A stretch of DNA of 64,000 bases, taken from contig CABUTR010000006.1 of the NCBI GenBank assembly GCA_902494555.1, positions 1 to 64,000 on the forward strand. Reading direction: 5' to 3'. A model generated the notes under the pieces. The model worked only from the letters and a program-made list of their open reading frames with translations. It did not search any database and was not told where the DNA came from. The DNA comes from an uncultured Collinsella sp. (GTDB taxonomy: Bacteria; Actinomycetota; Coriobacteriia; Coriobacteriales; Coriobacteriaceae). Shown here piece by piece: positions 45,099-52,975 of this stretch. Every line of letters starts with the position of its first letter. The stretch's first letter is position 1. Both the position numbers and the translations under genes were made by a program.

Positions 45099-46199
45099 TT
45101 ACTCATCCATGAGATAGTAGTGGCCCAGCGCGTCGGCACCCAGAATGGCGTTTGCGACCATCTCGGGCGTCACCTCAAACGGCATGTTGCACATGGTGTC
45201 ATCGGGCGCGCAAGCGGCCTCGGCAACAATCATGGCCTGCTCGCGCGTAACCTCGGCAACGCCAAGCTCCTTCATCGTGACCGGCAGGCCCAGCTCAATG
45301 CAGAAGCCCAAGACTTCCTCGAGTTTCTCAGTCGGAGCGTCCTCGAGTACCAGCTGGACGATGGTGCCAAAGGCGACCTTCTCGCCGTGATACATGCCGT
45401 GGCACTCGGGCAGCATCGTCAGACCATTGTGGATGGCATGAGCAGCAGCAAGGCCCGAGCTCTCAAAGCCAATGCCCGAAAGCAGCGTATTGGCCTCGAT
45501 GATATGCTCGACGGCAGGCGTGAGCGCACCCTTTTCCAGCGCGACCTTGGCCTTAACGCCATCGGCCATAAGCGTCTCGTAGCAGAGCTTGGCGAGCGCA
45601 AGGCCGGCCATTCCGCCCTTACCGCCGGCGCAAGTGCCGCCGTCGGCATCGTGCGTCGCCTGGGCCTCAAAGTAAGTTGCGAGCGCATCGCCCATACCGG
45701 AAACCGTCAGGCGCACCGGGCTCGCCGCGATAACCGTCGTATCCATCAGGACAATGTTGGGGTTTGCCTTAAGGAAGAGATACTTGTCGAACTGGCCGTC
45801 GTCGGTGTAGAGCACCGAAAGTGCCGAGCACGGTGCATCGGTCGAAGCGATGGTGGGGCAAATGATAACCGGAGACTCCAGGTAATAGGCGACGGCCTTC
45901 GCGGTGTCGAGGATCTTGCCGCCACCGACGCCGACGATGATGTCGCAACCGTTGTCGCGAGCGAGCGCAACCAGGCGATCGACCTCGCCCTTGGAGCACT
46001 CGCCGTTAAAGTCCTCAAACAGCAGCTCGGCCTTAGCCTCGGCAAAGCCGCCCTCGATCTTGGCACCGACGCGCTTCTTGCCCGAAGGCGTCACGATGAC
46101 GAGGGCCTTAGCGCCGAGCGGCTCGACATAGGAGCCGAGCTTGGCCAGCTCATCCGGACCCTGGATGTACTTGCTGGGGCTATTGAAGATTGCAGCCAT
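45099..46199 (-). CDS. gldA: Glycerol dehydrogenase
   Basis: This 366-residue protein follows GldA throughout: GVGGGKILDTAKAVAYYLES, PTIASTDAPCSALSVLYTDD, the metal Asp in VSGMGDALATYFEAQA, and His residues in GLAAAHAIHNGLTMLPECHG and MYHGEKVAFGTIV. It oxidises glycerol to dihydroxyacetone with NAD. It is its own transcription unit, with terminators on both sides. Confidence 0.9.
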   Translation of the reverse strand: MAAIFNSPSKYIQGPDELAKLGSYVEPLGAKALVIVTPSGKKRVGAKIEGGFAEAKAELLFEDFNGECSKGEVDRLVALARDNGCDIIVGVGGGKILDTAKAVAYYLESPVIICPTIASTDAPCSALSVLYTDDGQFDKYLFLKANPNIVLMDTTVIAASPVRLTVSGMGDALATYFEAQATHDADGGTCAGGKGGMAGLALAKLCYETLMADGVKAKVALEKGALTPAVEHIIEANTLLSGIGFESSGLAAAHAIHNGLTMLPECHGMYHGEKVAFGTIVQLVLEDAPTEKLEEVLGFCIELGLPVTMKELGVAEVTREQAMIVAEAACAPDDTMCNMPFEVTPEMVANAILGADALGHYYLMDE

Positions 46200-46230
46200 T
46201 TTTATCCCATTCTCTATTAATTAAAAAGAA

Positions 46231-46262
46231 AGGGGCTCCGTACGGATACGTGCGGAGCCCCT
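46231..46262 (-). terminator. Terminator of the iron alcohol dehydrogenase region
   Basis: AGGGGCTCCG and CGGAGCCCCT form a 10-bp stem with a 12-base loop. On the minus strand it is followed by TTTCTTTTTAATT. It lies between the iron-dehydrogenase stop (46284) and the gldA start (46199). Confidence 0.85.
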
Positions 46263-46283
46263 CGTTACGATAACAAGAGTCGA

Positions 46284-47507
46284 TTAGAAATCGATGTCGG
46301 TGTCGTAGTAGCAGGCCTTGAGGATCTTCTCGAAGTCAGCAGCCTTGGTCTCACGCGGGTTCTCGGGCGTGCAGGCGTCCTGCTCGGCGTTCGCGGCGAT
46401 CTCGGGCAGCTTGGCGAGGAACTCCTCCTCGGAAACCATCTGCGGGTTCTCGGCGTCGACCTTCACGCCACCATTCGCGTAATCCTTGATGGACTGCGGA
46501 ATGTTGAGCTGGTCGTTGAGGTCGCGGATCTTCTGGACGAGCGCAGCGATGAGCTCCTCGTTGGTCTCGCCGGGAAGGTGCAGGATCTCCTTGGCCACGT
46601 AAGCGTAACGCTCGGCAGCACGGGGATCCTTGGAGTTCCACTGGATGACCTTGCCCAGGTACATGGCGTTAGCGGCACCGTGGATGATGTGGCCGTTCTC
46701 GAAGGCAGCACCGGTCTTGTGAGCCATGGAGTGAACGATGCCGAGCAGGCCCGAGGAGAAGGCGATGCCGGCGATGCACTGAGCCTCGTGCATGTGCTGA
46801 CGGGCCTCATGGTCGCCAGCATAGGACTTGGGCAGCCACTCGACGATCTCGCGGATGCCGTGCAGAGCGTTGGCGTCGGTGAACATAGAGGCGAAGGTAG
46901 AAACGTAGGCCTCCATGCAGTGGGTCAGAGCATCCATGCCGGTGTGAGCGCACAGCTTGGCGGGCATGGTGTAGGTGAGCTCGGGGTCGACGATGGCGAC
47001 ATCAGGGGTGATGTTGAAGTCGGCCAGCGGGTACTTGATGCCCTTGGCGTAGTCGGTAATGACGGAGAACGCGGTGACCTCGGTAGCGGTACCGGAGGTA
47101 GAGGAGATAGCGCAGAAATGAGCCTTCTGACGCAGCTCGGGGAAGCTGAACGGCTGGATGATGTTGTCGAAGGACTCCTCGGGATACTCGTAGAAGACCC
47201 ACATGGCCTTAGCGGCATCGATGGGCGAGCCGCCGCCGATGGCGATAATCCAGTCGGGCTCGAACTCGCGCATGGCCTCGGCGCCCTTCATGACCGTCTC
47301 GATGGACGGGTCGGACTCGACGCCCTCGAACAGCTTGACCTCGAAGCCGCCCTCTTTGAGGTCGGCCTCAACGTCCTGCAGGAACCCGCCGCGGCGCATA
47401 GAGCTGCCGCCAGAAACGATGATGGCCTTCTTGCCCTTGAGGTTCTTCACCTCGTGGCGAGCGCCCTCACCAAAGTACAGATCGCGAGGATTGGTAAAAC
47501 GTCCCAT
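46284..47507 (-). CDS. Iron-containing alcohol dehydrogenase (butanol-type)
   Basis: This 407-residue protein is of the group III iron alcohol dehydrogenases: NAD motif IAIGGGSPIDAAKAMWVF, FCAISSTSGTATEVTAFSVI, and metal His/Asp residues in GMDALTHCMEAYVS, GIVHSMAHKTGAAF and NGHIIHGAANA. I start at ATG 47507 because TTTAGGAGGCACAGT precedes it. The substrate could be a short-chain aldehyde/alcohol formed in fermentation. Confidence 0.88.
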   Translation of the reverse strand: MGRFTNPRDLYFGEGARHEVKNLKGKKAIIVSGGSSMRRGGFLQDVEADLKEGGFEVKLFEGVESDPSIETVMKGAEAMREFEPDWIIAIGGGSPIDAAKAMWVFYEYPEESFDNIIQPFSFPELRQKAHFCAISSTSGTATEVTAFSVITDYAKGIKYPLADFNITPDVAIVDPELTYTMPAKLCAHTGMDALTHCMEAYVSTFASMFTDANALHGIREIVEWLPKSYAGDHEARQHMHEAQCIAGIAFSSGLLGIVHSMAHKTGAAFENGHIIHGAANAMYLGKVIQWNSKDPRAAERYAYVAKEILHLPGETNEELIAALVQKIRDLNDQLNIPQSIKDYANGGVKVDAENPQMVSEEEFLAKLPEIAANAEQDACTPENPRETKAADFEKILKACYYDTDIDF

Positions 47508-48007
47508 ACTGTGCCTCCTAAACAAGCCCCTCTTAGACTTGCGTATATAACGGAGCACCCGATTGGCTCCGTTAGGACCGTTTTGCGCGTTGCCGGCGAT
47601 GACAATGCGCGATGTCTAAACGTCTCAACGCTCAGACAAACACTATTTTACCGTTCTGGTTGGTCAGTTATTCACCTAAAGCCGCCAATGATGAAACGTT
47701 TTTTCTATCCCCGAAGACCCTTGTGTGGCATCCATACCCCCAAGCTGGGCAAACGTTTTATCAAGGTTGACTACATATCCCGGGCAGGACGGTGCCCCTC
47801 CAAAATATGCACCGTTCGCCGCCAAATATCGACCGTTTGCGGCACCGTGATACCACTCGGTCGTCCAAGGTGCCGACATTTGTGCGACATCCGTCTTCGT
47901 GGTGCAAAGGTGCAAGTCCAAGTGCGGCACCCCCGGTGTGCCACATGCGGGTAAACTAGAACCTTATATAGAGACATTTGAACCCTAACCGCAGCAAAGG
48001 AGGCCCC
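47508..48007. other. Promoter region without a gene
   Basis: A stretch of about 500 bases divides the iron dehydrogenase from a divergent helical-repeat gene. A TATATAG -10-like element lies at about 47966. No RNA gene or riboswitch was recognised. Confidence 0.45.
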
Positions 48008-49084
48008 ATGGCATTCGATCCCATTCAAGAGGATTGCCATCGCCTCGTTCTTGAGGCCTTGCGCCGCGACAATATCCCGCTCACCGACGGTGCCGCCGTA
48101 GAGCGTCTGATGGAACAATTCACCCGCAACCCCGCACCGCTCATCGTGCACGACCGCGACCGCGCCGGGCACCTCATTGCCAAGGTGGTCGAGGCCGTCG
48201 ACTACCGCATTCCCTTTATCCCCGACGATGCCCAGGCCGAGCAGGAAGAAGCCGCTGCCGAGAACATGCTCCGCGAGGCAGCCGCGCTCGACCCGAGCAA
48301 CTGGGATGCCCAGCGCATGCTGTGCGCACTCACCGCCGAATCCAACGAGGAATACGTGCAATATCTGGTGTCCAAGTGCGACGAGGTGGAGCACGATCTG
48401 GCGCTCAAGATTGCCTCGGCGCAGGACCCCTACGAGCGCGAGGCTGCAGGCGACCTGACCCGCCGTCCCTACCTGCGCTGGCTTGCCGCCTTGGCATCGC
48501 GCGCGCTCATTAGCGGCCGCTACCGCATGTCGCTCGAAGCCGCAAACCGCAGCCTCGACTTTGCCCCCAACGATCCTGCCGGCGTCCGCCACACCGCAAT
48601 GCTCGCCATGGCAAAGCTCGAATACCCCGCTGAGGAGCTCAAGCGCTTTCGCTCTGCCCACTCCGTCCCCTATCTCGCCAACACGCCGCTGCGCCGTCGT
48701 CCCAAGGATGCAGAACGCGACTTGGACCCGTGGACGCTCATCGCGCTGATGAGCGCTGCCTGGCGCGAGCTGGATTACGAGGGCGCCGAGCACTACCTGC
48801 GTATCCTTGCGCGCTCGTGTCCGCACGCGGCCGAGGCGCTCTACTTCCAAACCGAGTTTCCCGATGGCGTCTATGCCCGCGTCAACGTGGGTGCAGGCTC
48901 CACCGACGAGCTTGTCCTTGCGCTGTCCGAGGCGACGCCGGTACTGCAGGAGGGCCTGGGCGCCCCCGACAACGCCAGCTTTGCCGCCTGGGTCGCCACC
49001 AACGACATCGTGCGCTCCCAGATCGACGAGCGCATCCTGCGCGCAGCCGAGCAGGGGCTTCCATTTAAGGGAGGGGACCTCTAA
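48008..49084 (+). CDS. TPR-like helical repeat protein (first of two)
   Basis: This 358-residue, mainly helical protein has TPR-like repeats (EEAAAENMLREAAALDPSNW at about 80-99, then RYRMSLEAANRSLDFAPNDP at about 172-191). No signal peptide or catalytic motif is seen. AAAGGAGGCCCC precedes ATG 48008. Its stop overlaps the start of the next gene (TAATG), so the two are translationally coupled. They probably act as scaffold or adaptor proteins. Confidence 0.65.
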   Translation: MAFDPIQEDCHRLVLEALRRDNIPLTDGAAVERLMEQFTRNPAPLIVHDRDRAGHLIAKVVEAVDYRIPFIPDDAQAEQEEAAAENMLREAAALDPSNWDAQRMLCALTAESNEEYVQYLVSKCDEVEHDLALKIASAQDPYEREAAGDLTRRPYLRWLAALASRALISGRYRMSLEAANRSLDFAPNDPAGVRHTAMLAMAKLEYPAEELKRFRSAHSVPYLANTPLRRRPKDAERDLDPWTLIALMSAAWRELDYEGAEHYLRILARSCPHAAEALYFQTEFPDGVYARVNVGAGSTDELVLALSEATPVLQEGLGAPDNASFAAWVATNDIVRSQIDERILRAAEQGLPFKGGDL

Positions 49085-50127
49085 TGGATCCGAGCGTCTA
49101 CATCCCCGCCTACTTGGAGCGCACCTATCTGGCGTCGCACCCCGAGCTCACCGATGCAGCACGCGAGCTTGTCCATAACGACATCAGTGCGAATCCTCAC
49201 AAGTACGCGCAGTCCGAGCATGCTCAGGCGCTGCTGTCCTATGCCGGTGTTCATCGCCACCTGCTCGACGAGCTCCATCGCATTGAGGACATGGGCAGCG
49301 ACGAGGAGTTTGAGCAGACGCGCAACCGCCTGTTCGACGATATGCGTGATGAACTGCTCAAGATCGTCCGCATCGATGCGCTGGCCGTCGATGCCCAGCT
49401 GCTCGCCATCATCCTAGCGGACACGCCCGTCGACGCCTGCCTGGGCGACCTGATGAAGCTCGAGACGAGCACGGCCGACTACCTGCAACAGAGCGTGCCC
49501 GGGTTTGATATGGAGGCCCCGCACTACTGGGCCAATAATGTTTTGGCCGACGGTGTCACCGCAGCGGATCTTACCGTGAGCGAGCCGGCCCTTATCGGGT
49601 GGCTCCACACGCTCGAGGCCATCTCGCAGCTGTGCATGGCGAGCGCCCGCTACCGCGCTGCTGCCAACTACGCCCGCCGCGTCCTTAAAGCAGAAGGCTA
49701 TCCCACTCGGGCCGCCGGCACCGTGCTGCTTGCCCTCGCCCGCTTGGAAGACCAGGACGGCTTTTTTGCCCTGGCGCATCAGCTCGAGGAACAGATGGGG
49801 GCAGACGCACTCGAAAACTCTCCTTGGTACCTGCTCGCCCGCACGATTCTGCTGTTCAAAACAAACAAGATGCGCCCGGCGACGCGCGCGCTGCGTGAGT
49901 TCGCTAACCGTTGCGAGGGTGGCGCGTTCTTCTTGCTGAACCCCATGTACCAGACGCCGTATCTTCCCTGCCGACCCGAGCCACGCGATCCCTGGGACCT
50001 TTCGCACCAGGCCGTTTGGGAAGCGGACGGTATTATCTCGGACACCCCCGACTTTGCCCCCTGGGCCAACGCCTGCGAAGATGTATCGCAGCTTGCCCAG
50101 GAATTTGCGCGCCGCTACGGTTTTTAG
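49084..50127 (+). CDS. TPR-like helical repeat protein (second of two)
   Basis: This 347-residue protein has a layout similar to the upstream gene (LDELHRIEDMGSDEEFEQTR; ASARYRAAANYARRVLKAEG; ALARLEDQDGFFALAHQLEE). The pair looks like a diverged duplication. It starts on the last base of the preceding stop codon. The murT-gatD fusion begins 45 bases downstream in the same direction, so the three may form one operon, which hints at a cell-wall link. Confidence 0.65.
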   Translation: MDPSVYIPAYLERTYLASHPELTDAARELVHNDISANPHKYAQSEHAQALLSYAGVHRHLLDELHRIEDMGSDEEFEQTRNRLFDDMRDELLKIVRIDALAVDAQLLAIILADTPVDACLGDLMKLETSTADYLQQSVPGFDMEAPHYWANNVLADGVTAADLTVSEPALIGWLHTLEAISQLCMASARYRAAANYARRVLKAEGYPTRAAGTVLLALARLEDQDGFFALAHQLEEQMGADALENSPWYLLARTILLFKTNKMRPATRALREFANRCEGGAFFLLNPMYQTPYLPCRPEPRDPWDLSHQAVWEADGIISDTPDFAPWANACEDVSQLAQEFARRYGF

Positions 50128-50172
50128 TGACGCGATCGCCCCGACCATGTCATTCACGTTAGGAACGACTTC

Positions 50173-52350
50173 ATGAACTTCCGCTCATCTCTTGCCTGCA
50201 CCTCGAGCGATATCGCCCGCTGGGGGCTGCGCTCTATCCTTAAGCGCCAGGGCGGCGTACTCCCCGGCCGCATCGCCATGAAGATAGACCCCGAGTTGCT
50301 GAGCGACCTCGCCGGCCTTGTCGACCGCAGCGTGGTGATTACCGGTACTAATGGCAAGACCACCACCTCCAACCTCATCGCTGACGCCGTTGCTGCCAGC
50401 GGCGCTACCGTGGTGTGCAACCGTGCCGGCAACAACATGGAGCCGGGCGTGGTGGGTGCTCTGCTCGAGGCCCGCGGCGGCCTTAAGCACACTGACAGCG
50501 GCAAGCGCGTGGGCGTTTTTGAGTGCGATGAGCTTTACACCGTACGCGTTCTGCCCAAGCTCAAGCCGACGTACTTTGTGCTGCTCAACCTGTTCCGCGA
50601 CCAGCTGGATCGCTATGGCGAAATCGATCACACCCAGAAGGTCATCGCCCACGCGTTGGAGCTCTCTCCGGCAACGACGCTCATCTACAACGCAGACGAC
50701 CCGCTGTGTGCCGCGATCGCCGCACGCGTTCCCAATGCAAGCATCGCCTTTGGCATCGACGGCGCCACGGGCACCGAGTCCGACCGTATTAGCGACTCAC
50801 GTTTTTGCTCACAGTGCAACGCGCCGCTGGAGTATGACTACGTGCAATACGGCCAGCTCGGCGCCTACCATTGCCCCTCGTGCGGTTGGGCACGCCCCGC
50901 GCTTGTCCGTCGCGTGACGGGCGTGGAGCTCGGCTGCGACGGCTACGGCTTTGACCTGGTCTTTGGATCTGCGTCCGACGCGGCTGCCGTACACATCGCC
51001 ACGCGCTACAACGGCCTGTACATGGTCTACAACGTTGCCGCTGCATTCTTTGCCGCACATGAGTTAGGCGTGGACACGGCGCTTCTACAGCCTACGCTCG
51101 ATGCCTATGTGCCCGCCGGTGGTCGTATGGGGCGCTGGGATATCGCCGGCCGCACCGTCGAGGCCAACCTGGCTAAGAATCCCGTAGGCTTCGATCGACA
51201 AATCCAGTCCATCAAGACGGCAGGCGGCAGACTCTGCGCCTTCTTCCTAAACGATAACGATGCCGACGGCCACGATGTCTCGTGGATCTACGATGTCGAC
51301 TTCGAGCGCATCGCCGACACAACGGGGCTTGTCGCCTTTGCCGGAGGCACGCGCGCGCACGATATGCAGGTACGCCTCAAGTACGCCGGCATCGATGCCG
51401 CCATCATCTCAAATATCGAGCAGGCGATTGGCGCCGTTGCGGATGAAGCCGCCGGCGACACTTTCTATGCCGTCGCCAACTACACGGCCTTTCCGCCGCT
51501 GATCAAGGAGCTCGACGGGCTCAAAGGCACCGATGCGGCTACGGTTGCCGCCCACGCTGCAACGTGCGCCGATGGCAGTGCCGTCCCCGTCGGCATCGCG
51601 CCGGTCGAGCTTTCGCGCCCGGTGCGCATCGTCTATCTGTACCCCGATGCTCTTAACCTCTACGGTGACGGCGGCAACGTTATTGCGCTCGAACGCCGCT
51701 GCGCCTGGCGCGGCATTCCCGTGCGCGTGGACGAGGTCCGCATGGGCGAGACGCTTGATTTGGCCGATGCCGATATCGTCATGATGGGCGGCGGCTCCGA
51801 CCGCGACCAGCTAGCCGTGGCACACGAGTTGCTCGCCCAAAAAGAAAAGGTCGCGGCCTATGTTGAGGTTGGCGGCACACTGCTTGCCATCTGTGGCAGC
51901 TATCAGCTGCTCGGCCGTTCGTACTACATGGGCGACGATCGCATTGAGGGTCTGGGCGTCATTGCCGCCGAGACTGTGCGCGGCTCCGACCGCCTGATCG
52001 GCAACGTCGCCGTCAAGACCGACCTGGCACCCGAGCCCTTTGTGGGATTCGAGAACCACGGCGGCCGCACCCTGCTCGACGCAGAGGCGACGCCGCTCGG
52101 AACGTCCGTCGTCGCGGGCACCGGCAACAACGGCGACGATGGCTTTGAGGGCCTGATCTACAAGGGCGTCATCGGCACGTATCTACACGGACCGGCACTG
52201 CCCAAGAACCCCGAGCTTGCCGACTGGCTCATTACCCACGCCCTCGAGCGCCGCGGCGATGCGCAGGCCACAGCTCTGCTGCCGCTCAAGCCCCTCGACG
52301 ACACCTACGAGCACACCGCTCACGACGCCGCCATGAAGCTCCTCCCCTAA
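50173..52350 (+). CDS. murT-gatD: Lipid II isoglutaminyl synthase, MurT-GatD fusion
   Basis: This 725-residue protein joins two enzymes usually encoded separately. Residues about 1-450 are MurT: P-loop VITGTNGKTTTSNLIADAVA, DELYTVRVLPKLKPTYFVLL, a four-Cys zinc ribbon (CSQCN, CPSCG) at about 214-238, and DUF1727. Residues about 480-700 are GatD: nucleophile Cys in LLAICGSYQLLG (about 573) and His in GTYLHGPALPKNP (about 671). The complex amidates the D-Glu of lipid II to D-isoglutamine. The short linker suggests one gene, not a sequencing join. Confidence 0.92.
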   Translation: MNFRSSLACTSSDIARWGLRSILKRQGGVLPGRIAMKIDPELLSDLAGLVDRSVVITGTNGKTTTSNLIADAVAASGATVVCNRAGNNMEPGVVGALLEARGGLKHTDSGKRVGVFECDELYTVRVLPKLKPTYFVLLNLFRDQLDRYGEIDHTQKVIAHALELSPATTLIYNADDPLCAAIAARVPNASIAFGIDGATGTESDRISDSRFCSQCNAPLEYDYVQYGQLGAYHCPSCGWARPALVRRVTGVELGCDGYGFDLVFGSASDAAAVHIATRYNGLYMVYNVAAAFFAAHELGVDTALLQPTLDAYVPAGGRMGRWDIAGRTVEANLAKNPVGFDRQIQSIKTAGGRLCAFFLNDNDADGHDVSWIYDVDFERIADTTGLVAFAGGTRAHDMQVRLKYAGIDAAIISNIEQAIGAVADEAAGDTFYAVANYTAFPPLIKELDGLKGTDAATVAAHAATCADGSAVPVGIAPVELSRPVRIVYLYPDALNLYGDGGNVIALERRCAWRGIPVRVDEVRMGETLDLADADIVMMGGGSDRDQLAVAHELLAQKEKVAAYVEVGGTLLAICGSYQLLGRSYYMGDDRIEGLGVIAAETVRGSDRLIGNVAVKTDLAPEPFVGFENHGGRTLLDAEATPLGTSVVAGTGNNGDDGFEGLIYKGVIGTYLHGPALPKNPELADWLITHALERRGDAQATALLPLKPLDDTYEHTAHDAAMKLLP

Positions 52351-52359
52351 CGCCCCACT

Positions 52360-52394
52360 ACCACAAAGGGGACAGGCACCTTTGTGGTGGTTTT
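52360..52394 (+). terminator. Hairpin after murT-gatD
   Basis: ACCACAAAGG and CCTTTGTGGT form a 10-bp stem with loop GGACAGGCA, followed by GGTTTTCC. The loop and stem type recur as intergenic palindromes in related genomes (from memory). Confidence 0.6.
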
Positions 52395-52450
52395 CCAGTT
52401 TGCCAACGATATACGCGCCGGCAAAAAAGTCTGCTATACTCTTCCCCGCT

Positions 52451-52527
52451 GTCCCCATCGTCTAGCGGCCAAGGACGCCACCCTTTCAAGGTGGATATCG
52501 CGGGTTCGAATCCCGCTGGGGGCACCA
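52451..52527 (+). tRNA. tRNA-Glu (UUC)
   Basis: Acceptor GTCCCCA pairs with TGGGGGC. The anticodon stem CCACC/GGTGG holds loop CTTTCAA, with anticodon TTC at 52485-52487. The T arm is GCGGGTTCGAATCCCGC. The discriminator base A at 52524 is followed by encoded CCA (52525-52527). Confidence 0.95.
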
Positions 52528-52538
52528 TTTGAAATGCA

Positions 52539-52572
52539 AAGCCCGTTACCCTTGTGGTGACGGGCTTTTTTC
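52539..52572 (+). terminator. Terminator of the tRNA-Glu gene
   Basis: AAGCCCGTTACC and GGTGACGGGCTT form a stem with one mismatch, followed by TTTTTTC. An isolated T-arm-like sequence in reverse orientation (CCGGGATTCGAACCCCG, 52583-52599) follows; it has no matching tRNA body. Confidence 0.8.
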
Positions 52573-52632
52573 TTCTCCAACGCCGGGATTCGAACCCCGA
52601 AGGCATAAAATCTCACTGTCATCCAAGGGCCC

Positions 52633-52851
52633 GTGGACAAAAAATAGCAAATATGAGTACTGTTACCAATTTAGTAACAGCGATTTCATGCCATCAGAAG
52701 GCGATTTGGACACAAGGCGTCCTACGGCGGAAGAATTGCAGGCGTTTATCAGCTAAGTACTTGAACATATGTTGCGTAACACTGCATATTTTGCAAAAAG
52801 ATAATGCTACAGGGCTTGTGACAGTACTCATATTTGACGTTTTTTGCCCAC
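52633..52851. repeat. MITE-like element with 34-base terminal inverted repeats
   Basis: The left end (52633-52666, starting GTGGACAAAAAATAGCAAAT) and right end (52818-52851) are inverted copies matching at 29 of 34 positions, including an invariant AAATATGAGTACTGT. The 151-base interior has no convincing gene. The size and ends fit a non-autonomous repeat. It occupies the gap between tRNA-Glu and glnN. Confidence 0.65.
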
Positions 52852-52911
52852 GACCCCTTATTGCGTGGGCGAATCAGTTGCAAAGCGGGATCCAAAGCGT
52901 CCTTCGCAAAC

Positions 52912-52945
52912 AAAAAGCCGGGGCCCGCGCAATGCAGACCCCGGC
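52912..52945 (-). terminator. Terminator of glnN
   Basis: GCCGGGG and CCCCGGC form a 7-bp GC stem around a partly paired GGGCCC-region loop. TTTTTG follows on the minus strand. Confidence 0.8.
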
Positions 52946-52975
52946 TCAATACCGTGACGATATGTCAGTTACGTT

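Noticed and set aside
52358..52640. Short minus-strand frames with GFEPAISTLKG- and SGIRTRD-like text
   Set aside because: They are antisense to tRNA-Glu; this is a well-known source of false proteins in databases.
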